This document shows positions 7,031 to 13,828 of a DNA stretch of 25,924 bases, piece after piece. Origin of the DNA: a virus; the IMG/VR virus record IMGVR_UViG_3300025646_000317, positions 1-25,924 of that record. The stretch is one strand, 5' to 3'. The translations under genes and the position numbers were made by a program. Position 1 is the stretch's first letter. Each line of letters begins with the position of its first letter. The notes below the pieces were generated by a model, which was not told the origin of the DNA, searched no databases, and was given only the letters and a program-made list of their open reading frames with translations.

Positions 7031-7052
7031 CGGATAAGCGTGTGCAATCGGT

Positions 7053-9812
7053 CTACCGGTCGGCCAGAGAATTTAATGTAGATACTAGGCTAGTTATAGT
7101 ATGAGCGCGGCCATCAGGCTCAGCATTAGGCTGCGACACAGTCACCGTACTGGCCGTAGCCGCCTTTCTGAAGATTTTGTCAACCTCAATACTGCTAAAC
7201 CATGCATTTGCATGGGGCATCTCACAAATCTCGTACTTATACCGCAACCAAGCCCAAGACCACAAATGAGCCACCTGGTATAACGCGCTAACTAGATCAG
7301 CATCCTCTTCGCGACACATGTACAACACACTGTCGTGTACAGACATACAGAATCTGGCACGAACGTTAAATCGTCGCGTAAGGTGTTCCATGGCTGTAAG
7401 GAACGCATGAAGCATGGCGCTACCTGTAGACTGAATTACCCAGTTATTGCGCATAGTAAAGAATTCTTTGCCTACGGATTTAGGTCTAAAGGCTGTAGAC
7501 ATTCGTGTGCCGCTTAGGGGGTTGCAGGGAACATCTAAGTTGGCGATTCGCGACATTTCATTGTAAGCATATGAATCGCTACCTCCTATTAAGTTCGGAG
7601 ATGTTTTGCTGGCTTTTTTACCCTTCTTGCGAATAATAAGTTTTTTACCCATAGCTTCGGCCTCTTTGAGGCTAATGGACTTATTGCCCTTTCTGATCGT
7701 TGCAGCTAGTGTTTTAACTCCAGATCCATACAACATCCCATAGTTGCACCCCTTGGCAATCGATCTAGAAATACCAATAGTTTTTGCTGTCATGCTATGC
7801 ATATCTGTACCGTCATCTTTGGATCCGGCTAGAACACTATGACCAAACTGAGTACTTCCCGCGATTTTATGGTACGAATCGGCAAAGATACTTGCTATCA
7901 CACTTTCTTGTCCATCATAGTCTGAGGATACAAAGGTCCAAGGGGATTTTAATTGAACACGAGTTTTTACTTCAGTGCCAATCTTATCGGGTTTGGGGTC
8001 GGGTACTGTTAGCCAAAGGTGCTCACCAGCACGATTTGTGGCAGTATTATGGGGAATGGTTTGAGGAATAATAATATCCATATCTGATTCGTCTATAGCC
8101 TTTGTAGGAAGCTGTTCTAGCACTCGACTGCGCACTGAAGTCCAATAACTTACCTTCACTGCAAGACGAATTAGTTCTTGAGCTTGAGGCAAGTCACTAG
8201 ATAGCATTCCTGATTCAAAGTCATCTAGAAAGTCTTTACTAAGCACACCACCTACATTTAATCCTTCCCCATTGGGGTGAGGTAATCTTTCATAAGTCGA
8301 TTTTTCCTCATCCCAATACGTCCAACCTTCATCCTTAGAGTACACCATTGGCTGACCGTTCCATTTAAGGCGTAATAGGATATGGCTAAGCCTGCTCTTA
8401 GTCGTAATAGGTTCTAGGACAATACGACCCAAGGTCTTATCGTTTTTGGCGTTTTTTCTATACCACATTGGCACCCCATACCAACAACTCTTAGGGGTTC
8501 CATCCTTTTTCAAAGAGAAATTAGCTTCCCAATCAAGCTGAGAAAACCACGGATCAGGATCTGGATCAATATCTCCGTTTTTCCAGTCATGCAACAACTC
8601 TTCAGCAATCTCGCTCAATAGCTCATCTTGTCTGGAGATTGACTCTTTCCACACTCTTTCACAATTTTCTACCCAGTCTTTCCAATCTGAAACAACTGGC
8701 AATACAGATCCAGTTTGAGAAAAGTGTCCGTATAACGTTGTAAGACTAGGGTTAGATTGAAGATATTTAAGTACAACAATTGAATAGAGGTCAAATGTCA
8801 ATTTGACATCTCTAAGTGCGTATTCAACCAGTCTATCTCTATCTGGCTCAAAATCCCACATAGATTCGGCTACAACAAATAGATTTCTAGTCTTCTTAGT
8901 TTCTTTTTTCACAGGAACCATTGGCTTGCAATGGAAGTTATATGCATCGACTAGATTATTAAGCGAACCCTTGTCTACCCAGGAGGGTTTTCCTACTCCT
9001 TTAAAGGTTTTGTCGTCTGGATTAGTGAACCAAAATCGTTGATCAGAGGCTAAACCTGATACATTAATATGAGCGGACATTGTATCGAACCACAGGTTCC
9101 CAAAGGGGTCAGCTTTGTCAAATGGATCGTGTCTCAGGTAATATGCCTCACGAGTGCGTTGACGATCAAACCCTGCGTTGTGAGCAATCAGCAACGTATT
9201 CGTAGTACCTAGAGGAACAAGTTGGGGGATGTAGGGAACCGCAGGGTCAACAAAAGACTGATGCATCCAAACCCAGTACGAGTCAGGTGATACAACTGTT
9301 GCAAGGATGGGGTGGCCGAAGTTGGTACCTTTGACAAATGTTTCGCAGTCAAAGATAGCGATATCGACACCCTTTAATCCATCGGGTTCGTGAGTAACAG
9401 TCCAAGATCCATCCTGAGACCATTTGTACCTTGTCCAGCCTGTTTGGTAGACAAAATCTCCGATATTTGGGGGCTCTGGAACCTCAAGATCAGCAAACTC
9501 CTTGAGGAGTGTTACTTTGTCGCCAAGTATATCCTTACTGGTATTATCAAAGTGTTCGGCTATATTGTCGCCACTTAGAGGAGGCAGGTAGAAGTCAGGG
9601 AGTTTTGTAAAAATATCTGGGTTCTTAATGGGAAATTCTACTCCGAATTTCTCCATATCGTCTTTTATGCTATTTATGATTCCAGGATTTGGACCATTAA
9701 ATAGATTATCAAGGTGCTTAGCGTGGTAATTTGTTACTTCCTCGTCGCCAAAAGCGGCTCGTGCCATGTCCGGGCCAAGAACCGAGTAGCCAAGTGGGTT
9801 CAGATGGGTCAT
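7053..9812 (-). CDS. DNA polymerase, family A, mitochondrial POLG-like, with 3'-5' exonuclease
   Basis: 919 residues, ATG 9812. Replicative DNA polymerase of the phage. Exonuclease motifs: FDCET (D155, E157), HNAGFD (211-216) and YALRDV (Y331, D335), so proofreading is likely active. Polymerase motif A SSDYDGQES (D631, E636), motif B RSIAKGCNYGMLYGSG (R683, K687, Y691), motif C MSVHDSVLY (H826, D827). The closest family I recognise is animal POLG: the stretches DGTDMHSMTAKTIGIS, ARFCMSVHDSV and AWFSSIEVDKIFRK have direct POLG counterparts. Oddity: the Glu that follows the catalytic Asp in motif C is Ser828. Tyr691 at the ddNTP-selectivity position resembles POLG and T7. Codon use is visibly more AT-rich than in the virion and topoisomerase genes, which suggests separate ancestry. 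Confidence 0.93.
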   Translation of the reverse strand: MTHLNPLGYSVLGPDMARAAFGDEEVTNYHAKHLDNLFNGPNPGIINSIKDDMEKFGVEFPIKNPDIFTKLPDFYLPPLSGDNIAEHFDNTSKDILGDKVTLLKEFADLEVPEPPNIGDFVYQTGWTRYKWSQDGSWTVTHEPDGLKGVDIAIFDCETFVKGTNFGHPILATVVSPDSYWVWMHQSFVDPAVPYIPQLVPLGTTNTLLIAHNAGFDRQRTREAYYLRHDPFDKADPFGNLWFDTMSAHINVSGLASDQRFWFTNPDDKTFKGVGKPSWVDKGSLNNLVDAYNFHCKPMVPVKKETKKTRNLFVVAESMWDFEPDRDRLVEYALRDVKLTFDLYSIVVLKYLQSNPSLTTLYGHFSQTGSVLPVVSDWKDWVENCERVWKESISRQDELLSEIAEELLHDWKNGDIDPDPDPWFSQLDWEANFSLKKDGTPKSCWYGVPMWYRKNAKNDKTLGRIVLEPITTKSRLSHILLRLKWNGQPMVYSKDEGWTYWDEEKSTYERLPHPNGEGLNVGGVLSKDFLDDFESGMLSSDLPQAQELIRLAVKVSYWTSVRSRVLEQLPTKAIDESDMDIIIPQTIPHNTATNRAGEHLWLTVPDPKPDKIGTEVKTRVQLKSPWTFVSSDYDGQESVIASIFADSYHKIAGSTQFGHSVLAGSKDDGTDMHSMTAKTIGISRSIAKGCNYGMLYGSGVKTLAATIRKGNKSISLKEAEAMGKKLIIRKKGKKASKTSPNLIGGSDSYAYNEMSRIANLDVPCNPLSGTRMSTAFRPKSVGKEFFTMRNNWVIQSTGSAMLHAFLTAMEHLTRRFNVRARFCMSVHDSVLYMCREEDADLVSALYQVAHLWSWAWLRYKYEICEMPHANAWFSSIEVDKIFRKAATASTVTVSQPNAEPDGRAHTITSLVSTLNSLADR

Positions 9813-9831
9813 GAGAGGCTACGCACACACT

Positions 9832-10506
9832 TTAGTAGTATACCATAAACTCGTCACGATCGGTGTAGTACACACCTGTTGCCTCCAGGCTCGTCGCATC
9901 GATGATACTAACATTCTTGTGCCAGTACGGGAGCCCGTAGTGCCCAAAGAAATACATGTAATCCGGATCAATGTGGTGCTTGGACAGGTCTGGGTCCCTG
10001 AACCAGGCGTAGCCGGGACCGAACAGTATGGTGTCTCGTTTCAGGTTCTGTGTCTCGTGAGGGTAGTAGGCATGGGCAAGCCTGTACTTGCCTTCGAGTT
10101 CGAGATAGAGGGGTGCGTTGGACAGCATGGAAATATACCGTACCCGTTCGTTGAGCGGTAGCTCGCGCAAACACTCTAGGGTGTAACGTAGCTCTTTTTT
10201 CTTCACTTTCTCGCTAGGCATTATTAACGAGTTCAGAACATAGTTCTCGTTGTTGCCCAGCACCAGGGTCGCGTTACCTTTATCGACGAGGTCGCGGATG
10301 ATCTTCAATACCTTGATGGGCGAACAACGTTTGTTATGCCGAAAATAAGGCTTTGGGTGTATCGTGTCACCTAAAAACACGTAATGATACGTCAGGTCCG
10401 GATCACGACCCAATATGGTGCGAAGCAGGGCGACCCGGCCATGCAGATCGCCCACAAATGCATAGGGTCGGGTTACAGGTCGTAGATCCGTGCCTCCAGT
10501 GCCCAT
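9832..10506 (-). CDS. Calcineurin-like metallophosphoesterase
   Basis: 224 residues, ATG 10506. Metal-dependent phosphatase or nuclease of the PPP-like group. Motifs: FVGDLHGR (19-24), FLGDTI (45-49), LGNNEN (83-88) and, late, FFGHYG. The first two and the last bind the two metals. In most family members the third is GNHE; here the His is Asn, which removes the usual proton donor and may change activity or substrate. Phage relatives such as lambda phosphatase act on phosphoproteins; the target here is unknown. The gene is 19 bases upstream of the polymerase gene on the same strand, likely in one transcript. Its start overlaps the 42-codon gene before it by 34 bases. Confidence 0.82.
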   Translation of the reverse strand: MGTGGTDLRPVTRPYAFVGDLHGRVALLRTILGRDPDLTYHYVFLGDTIHPKPYFRHNKRCSPIKVLKIIRDLVDKGNATLVLGNNENYVLNSLIMPSEKVKKKELRYTLECLRELPLNERVRYISMLSNAPLYLELEGKYRLAHAYYPHETQNLKRDTILFGPGYAWFRDPDLSKHHIDPDYMYFFGHYGLPYWHKNVSIIDATSLEATGVYYTDRDEFMVYY

Positions 10507-10601
10507 GGATTAGTCTCAAGATACTGGTAGAAGGCTAGCGTGGGACCAAGGTAAATTGCAAGAAGCGACATGGTCAGAGTGAGGCGATTAAAGGTACACA
10601 T
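10473..10601 (-). CDS. Tiny putative membrane protein
   Basis: 42 residues, too short for usual ORF cut-offs. One hydrophobic segment, LTMSLLAIYLGPTLAFY (about 9-25), then a polar tail with NPWALEARIYDL. The ATG follows directly on the TAG of the 51-codon gene (TAGATG) and its 3' end overlaps the phosphoesterase start, as expected in packed phage operons. Function unknown. Confidence 0.5.
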   Translation of the reverse strand: MCTFNRLTLTMSLLAIYLGPTLAFYQYLETNPWALEARIYDL

Positions 10602-10757
10602 CTATGGTACATAGCACTGGCGGCTATCGACCACAATCGGTGTGGATTTGTCGACAATGTCCTGAGCGAGCCATATTGCGTAATGGCCAGGGAAATCCAC
10701 AATCGTGTGTAGCACGCGATACAAGCGGTTAGCGTACCTGATTATTCGGAACCTCAT
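10602..10757 (-). CDS. Small protein of unknown function
   Basis: 51 residues from an ATG inside the end of the coiled-coil gene (29-base overlap). Basic N-terminus MRFRIIRYANRLYR, then VLHTIVDFPGHYAIWLAQDI and a strand STPIVVDSRQCYV. Its TAG abuts the ATG of the next tiny gene. The adjacency on both sides, rather than any family match, supports it. Confidence 0.5.
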   Translation of the reverse strand: MRFRIIRYANRLYRVLHTIVDFPGHYAIWLAQDIVDKSTPIVVDSRQCYVP

Positions 10758-11169
10758 AGATCGGAACGGGCTGCTGCGGCATCAAATATTCCACAACCTT
10801 GAACTGACTAACAAAAAACGAACTCGCCAAAATCGCGCCTGCCCAGAGCCAACGGAAATTTTTGAGATCTTGAATCGCGGCGCGATTGGTTTCAATCTGT
10901 TTTGAGAGACGGTCTTCGTTACCGTGGATAACACTGTACATGATATCTTTATCTTCCGTGGCGCGTTCTATTTTTTCTTCGTGCCTGATTAGGATTTGCG
11001 AAATATTGCTATTAGATTCAGAAATTTTCTCCACTGCCTGCTCCAGCTTCGAGAGCATCTGCTTGCTTAGTTCGTCGTACGACTGAAGTTTTTCTTCTAA
11101 AATAGATACCCTGACGTTGGATGGCAGGTTGTTTGAGTTGTTAAAAAAAGCCACAGCAACGTAAGTCAA
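10729..11169 (-). CDS. Coiled-coil protein with C-terminal membrane anchor
   Basis: 146 residues. Residues 20-100 form a long coiled coil (ILEEKLQSYDELSKQMLSKL and further heptads); residues 105-122 (FRWLWAGAILASSFFVSQF) are one membrane helix. The end is Pro-rich. This plan is common for small phage proteins of the lysis or superinfection type (holin-like, XhlA-like), but the exact role is unknown. No ATG is available at the N-terminus: the frame opens with TTG 11169, and a GTG lies at 11154. A GTTGAAAGC element lies 16 bases upstream of the TTG. No ribosome site is visible. Confidence 0.65.
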   Translation of the reverse strand: MTYVAVAFFNNSNNLPSNVRVSILEEKLQSYDELSKQMLSKLEQAVEKISESNSNISQILIRHEEKIERATEDKDIMYSVIHGNEDRLSKQIETNRAAIQDLKNFRWLWAGAILASSFFVSQFKVVEYLMPQQPVPIYEVPNNQVR

Positions 11170-11185
11170 AAGCTAGTTTCAATTA

Positions 11186-11194
11186 GCTTTCAAC
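11186..11194 (-). repeat. GTTGAAAGC element, copy 4
   Basis: Exact copy in sense orientation, 16 bases before TTG 11169. With its flanks it is identical to the copy at 2795 over 17 bases. It is part of a small inverted repeat, AGCTA...TAGCT. Confidence 0.6.
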
Positions 11195-11226
11195 GAGACG
11201 TGGTGCGGCTTTTTACTAGTGTGTGC

Positions 11227-11346
11227 TTACCAGAGACCGGGAACAATTTGACCGGTCACGGCATACGCCCCCAACGCAGCTACAAGGCCGATGAGGGCGA
11301 CACGCGAATTCCAGAGTTCAACCTCTTGAGGAGTGGGTTCTTTCAT
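11227..11346 (-). CDS. hli: High-light-inducible protein (Hli)
   Basis: 39 residues, below usual ORF cut-offs. Hli proteins are one-helix relatives of plant light-harvesting proteins. They bind chlorophyll and carotenoids and protect photosystem II under stress; cyanophages often carry them. The signature is clear: VELWNSRVALIGLVAALGAY followed by AVTGQIVPG, with the chlorophyll-binding E..N.R and the TGQ..PG end. The usual WNGR is WNSR here. The ATG at 11346 has a hydrophilic lead of about ten residues. It lies between the 38-codon gene and the coiled-coil gene on the same strand. In infected cells it would sit in the thylakoid membrane and keep energy supply going. Confidence 0.9.
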   Translation of the reverse strand: MKEPTPQEVELWNSRVALIGLVAALGAYAVTGQIVPGLW

Positions 11347-11401
11347 AGTGGTACGGTGATATAGAGGGGCGCTTACACCCTTACCTACCTTTCACCGGAT
11401 T

Positions 11402-11518
11402 TCAGCCGATAACGCAAGGACGCTTCGCCAGAGAGGAGGTTGAGTGGGCGAAATCTTTCGCTTTGCGCTCAGCGGCCTTTTTGGTGGCAAGGTGGTAGAT
11501 GATGAATGCGGGCTTCAT
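11402..11518 (-). CDS. Tiny basic protein, unknown
   Basis: 38 residues starting ATG 11518: a short hydrophobic start (MKPAFIIYHLA) and then a basic helix (TKKAAERKAKDF). No family recognised. A GTTGAAAGC element lies 24 bases before the ATG, the same spacing as in front of other genes here, which supports a real gene. Confidence 0.4.
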   Translation of the reverse strand: MKPAFIIYHLATKKAAERKAKDFAHSTSSLAKRPCVIG

Positions 11519-11542
11519 GGCAATTAGTGGTGTTTCTACAGG

Positions 11543-11551
11543 GCTTTCAAC
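11543..11551 (-). repeat. GTTGAAAGC element, copy 5
   Basis: Exact copy in sense orientation, 24 bases before ATG 11518; it overlaps the last base of the gene at 11551-11820. Confidence 0.6.
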
Positions 11552-11820
11552 TACCAATCGGTAGTTTTATCCTCTTTGTCGTCAATTTGGTCTTGCATAT
11601 AGTACAGGGTGCGGCAAAGGTTTTTCAGGAACTTGGGGTCAATGGACCCCGGATCGACACCGTCAAGCAAGCTGTCTCTAAACGGTCCGATTTGCTGCTC
11701 TTCTCGGTACTCGTAATAGGCTTCGTCAGACTTGAAGTGTTGGTAGCGTAAGGTTACTCCAGGGCCATGCTTTTCAAGCATTTTTCGACCGTTGCTGTTA
11801 AGGAGGGAGTTCAGATCCAT
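11551..11820 (-). CDS. Small protein of unknown function
   Basis: 89 residues from ATG 11820; the frame is open further upstream but runs into tRNA-Arg, so the ATG 14 bases behind the tRNA is preferred. Hydrophilic, with KHGPGVTLRYQHFKSDEAYY, then DGVDPGSIDPKFLKNLCRTL and a charged end. No family recognised. No ribosome site visible. Confidence 0.55.
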   Translation of the reverse strand: MDLNSLLNSNGRKMLEKHGPGVTLRYQHFKSDEAYYEYREEQQIGPFRDSLLDGVDPGSIDPKFLKNLCRTLYYMQDQIDDKEDKTTDW

Positions 11821-11834
11821 AGTAATGAGTGTAA

Positions 11835-11908
11835 CGACCCGAGTTGGATTCGAACCAACGACCGGCAAATTAGAAGTTTGTTGCTCTATCCAACTGAGCT
11901 ATCGGGCC
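11835..11908 (-). tRNA. tRNA-Arg (UCU)
   Basis: 74 nt cloverleaf: acceptor GGCCCGA/TCGGGTC with one G-T pair, D-arm GCTC/GAGC, T-loop TTCGAAT, anticodon TCT at 11872-11874 in loop CTTCTAA. The anticodon stem has one mismatch (A-C) at its base. No CCA encoded. It reads AGA and AGG. Confidence 0.95.
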
Positions 11909-11910
11909 AA

Positions 11911-11994
11911 TGGGGGGTGGGGGACTTGAACCCCCACAACCTTTGAGTCTGCGGATTTTAAGTCCGCTGCGTCTACCAATTTCGCCAACCCCCC
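11911..11994 (-). tRNA. tRNA-Leu (UAA)
   Basis: 84 nt with the long variable arm of tRNA-Leu. Acceptor GGGGGGT/ACCCCCC, anticodon stem GCGGA/TCCGC with loop CTTAAAA, anticodon TAA at 11958-11960, T-loop TTCAAGT. No CCA encoded. It reads UUA (and UUG). Confidence 0.95.
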
Positions 11995-12005
11995 CTCCCC
12001 TCCCA

Positions 12006-12078
12006 TGCGGGCCGCGAGGATCGAACTCGCCTCAACCGAATTATGAGTTCGGTGCATTCACCAGATTGCTAGGCCCGC
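12006..12078 (-). tRNA. tRNA-Met (CAU), elongator type
   Basis: 73 nt. Acceptor GCGGGCC/GGCCCGC is fully paired and the anticodon stem is CCGAA/TTCGG, so it lacks the 1-72 mismatch and the three G-C pairs of initiator tRNA. Anticodon CAT at 12043-12045. A tRNA-Ile with modified C34 cannot be excluded. Confidence 0.92.
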
Positions 12079-12095
12079 AGGAAAGGGATTTCTCC

Positions 12096-12245
12096 CTAGC
12101 TACCCTGACCCCGGTAACGTTTACGCCTACCGTTGCGGCTTGTGGCCGACAGTTTCGTGTTCTTGCTCCGGCCCTGTCTCGTGACCTTAGGCTTTCCGGC
12201 GAACACCAGCGCACTAACCGATGTGAAAGATGGTTTTCGGGCCAT
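12096..12245 (-). CDS. Small very basic protein, unknown
   Basis: 49 residues, ATG 12245, with a GAGG ribosome site upstream. Rich in Lys, Arg and Ser: MARKPSFTSVSALVFAGKP, then VTRQGRSKNTKLSATS and NGRRKRYRGQG. Such a charge suggests nucleic-acid binding. It lies between speD and the tRNAs on the same strand with short gaps. No family named. Confidence 0.7.
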   Translation of the reverse strand: MARKPSFTSVSALVFAGKPKVTRQGRSKNTKLSATSRNGRRKRYRGQGS

Positions 12246-12277
12246 GTGCGGAGTACCTCTTCCGGTTGACTACCCCA

Positions 12278-12616
12278 CTATCGTAGCACATCTTTCACGG
12301 AGTGGTGGGCCGCGTCAAAGTAGCTGATCAGGTTGTCCACAATCTGGATCGTGCTGACAGATCCGCACGTGAAGATGTCCACCGCAGCAGAGCGGTGCTC
12401 GGGCCACGTGTGGATGGAAAAGTGCGAGGTTGTGAGCAACGCGAGGTACGTGAACCCGGCCTCGCCCACAGGATCGAACTGATGATCCAGGGTGTTTACC
12501 ACCTCGGCCCCGGCATTAGCCAGCATGCCGTCTGCGAATACGCTAAACGTTGCCAGATCCCTCAGACCCTCCACATCCTCGCACTCGTACAGATTCAAAA
12601 GGACATGACGACCCAT
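12278..12616 (-). CDS. speD: S-adenosylmethionine decarboxylase proenzyme
   Basis: 112 residues from ATG 12616, with a GGGGCGG stretch just upstream; the frame opens earlier at a TTG (12640), less likely. SpeD makes decarboxylated SAM, the aminopropyl donor for spermidine, and is a known cyanophage gene. Motifs: MGRHVLLNLYECE at the start and SHFSIHTWPEH ... VDIFTCG. By position, Ser64 should become the pyruvoyl group, and His69 and Cys84 are the processing and proton-donor residues. The residue before Ser64 is Thr, where bacterial enzymes usually have Glu (ESH), so self-cleavage may differ. The gene begins 10 bases after the Dam-like gene. Polyamines would help package or replicate phage DNA. 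Confidence 0.9.
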   Translation of the reverse strand: MGRHVLLNLYECEDVEGLRDLATFSVFADGMLANAGAEVVNTLDHQFDPVGEAGFTYLALLTTSHFSIHTWPEHRSAAVDIFTCGSVSTIQIVDNLISYFDAAHHSVKDVLR

Positions 12617-12626
12617 GTCCGCCCCG

Positions 12627-13427
12627 TTATAAGTTCGCAACTAAGTAAACCTCCGTCAAATCAGTATCCTCACAAGCTTTCAACACCGGTACAAAGTGTT
12701 GCGGGTCGAAGTACTCTGAGTAGTTGTTGACCACACGTCCCCACCGGGTGTGTAACGCTGATACGCAGATCTTGTATCCTTCTGCGGCCAGCGAGTTCAG
12801 TTCTTTGGATATGAATTCGAGCTTTCTCCGGGTCCACGAGTACCCGCAACCGTAATGAGCGAAGTGATCGGGCAGGTGGAGATACAGCAGGCTATTGTCG
12901 TCTAGTTTTCCGATAGGGAAATTGTAGATGTTCGACCGATAAAACTCGATCTCCCTCCCCTTATTCGACTTGGCCCAGTACCTTATCCCTTCGTAATCCG
13001 GCTCAATAGGGGCGTGTTCACCAATCAATTGCCACTTCTTGTAGGTGTACGAGAATCCGCTCATGGCCATAAGACAATAAAGAGTGGCAACATCGTCCCA
13101 ATTATTCAAGATCTTCCCCCTCCGCAGGTTATTGTAGGCCGACAAGACCTTACACCTCCTGATCCAGTCCTGGCCTGAATCGAATTTTTTCTCCCAACAC
13201 TCCCGTATGTAGCGATGAGCAGGGGCCAACAGCAATAGTTTGTGCAACTCCAACCAGTATCGTTCGCTAGCGCATAGAACAAGATCCGGTGAACCACTAG
13301 CATACATGAAGTTAGCAGTACCTGTATCAATACCCACAATACGCATAGCGGATATATCCGGATACTGGTCGAAAAATTGCAAATGCGTGCGTGTAGAACG
13401 CCCGGGTGAGGGCAGTATGTGCGGCAT
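12627..13427 (-). CDS. Dam-like (D12 class) methyltransferase fold protein with degenerate motifs
   Basis: 266 residues; ATG 13427 overlaps the TAA of the upstream gene (TAATG). The plan follows D12 adenine methyltransferases: an early PSPGRSTRTHLQFF for the usual YPGxK, a glycine-rich MRIVGIDTGTANF for the FxGxG motif, LVLCASERYWLELHKLL for the 'NDxNxxL' helix, a middle ATLYCLMAMSGF for 'NRTxFNG', and a C-terminal helix with LEFISKELNSLAAEGYKICVS as in Dam. The catalytic DPPY is not recognisable; the place holds YLHLPDHFAHY. So it may be inactive, use a changed site or be an unrelated protein; the resemblance is by eye. It lies between a 133-codon gene and speD. Confidence 0.5.
   Translation of the reverse strand: MPHILPSPGRSTRTHLQFFDQYPDISAMRIVGIDTGTANFMYASGSPDLVLCASERYWLELHKLLLLAPAHRYIRECWEKKFDSGQDWIRRCKVLSAYNNLRRGKILNNWDDVATLYCLMAMSGFSYTYKKWQLIGEHAPIEPDYEGIRYWAKSNKGREIEFYRSNIYNFPIGKLDDNSLLYLHLPDHFAHYGCGYSWTRRKLEFISKELNSLAAEGYKICVSALHTRWGRVVNNYSEYFDPQHFVPVLKACEDTDLTEVYLVANL
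12676..12684 (-). repeat. GTTGAAAGC element, copy 6 (within coding sequence)
   Basis: Exact copy in sense orientation, inside the 3' end of the Dam-like gene and 59 bases before ATG 12616 of speD. Confidence 0.45.
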
Positions 13428-13828
13428 TACACTCTTACCTTACGCCAACTTTTACCATCATAATAGGATACGAGTTCCTTAGAGAAGATACGAATCGTGC
13501 CGGGATGAGGCCCATAATATGTACGCTTCTTACCAGCGTTATTGTCAAAAATCTCGTTAAGTTTGTATTCCATGCCCGAAACACTGCTAAGTAGTTGCTT
13601 TTCCACCCACTCATATATCCTGATGATGTCGCTACCTGTGAATTTGGCAAAATAAAGAGCCGAGAGCCTAGGAACACTAATCCCACTCATCTCCACGTAT
13701 TCATTGCTGGCAGGGTGGAGCTTGTAACCCAAAAATGCCTTGGATCTAGGGTTTTCCATGTTCGCGAAGCGATGCAGGTCTCCGGGGCCAAGGGTGAAAT
13801 ACGTATCCGAGTCAGTCACAATCACCAT
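13427..13828 (-). CDS. Protein of unknown function
   Basis: 133 residues from ATG 13828; an in-frame TTG at 13876 is also open. ATG 13828 lies just inside the end of the bilin reductase gene (overlap of 17 bases). It begins MVIVTDSDTYFTLGPGDLHR, then SKAFLGYKLHPASNEYVEM, an alpha/beta-looking middle, and ends DGKSWRKVRV. No family recognised. The stop is coupled to the Dam-like gene (TAATG). Confidence 0.6.
   Translation of the reverse strand: MVIVTDSDTYFTLGPGDLHRFANMENPRSKAFLGYKLHPASNEYVEMSGISVPRLSALYFAKFTGSDIIRIYEWVEKQLLSSVSGMEYKLNEIFDNNAGKKRTYYGPHPGTIRIFSKELVSYYDGKSWRKVRV

Noticed and set aside
9835-9845. TGGTATACT extended -10 upstream of the polymerase gene (- strand)
   Set aside because: It lies in the last codons of the phosphoesterase gene (Val-Tyr-Tyr) and would leave almost no leader, so it may be chance.
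11835-12078. Phage attachment site or integrase near the tRNAs
   Set aside because: No integrase gene is seen, and all three tRNAs are complete with phage-like tight spacing, so nothing supports integration here.
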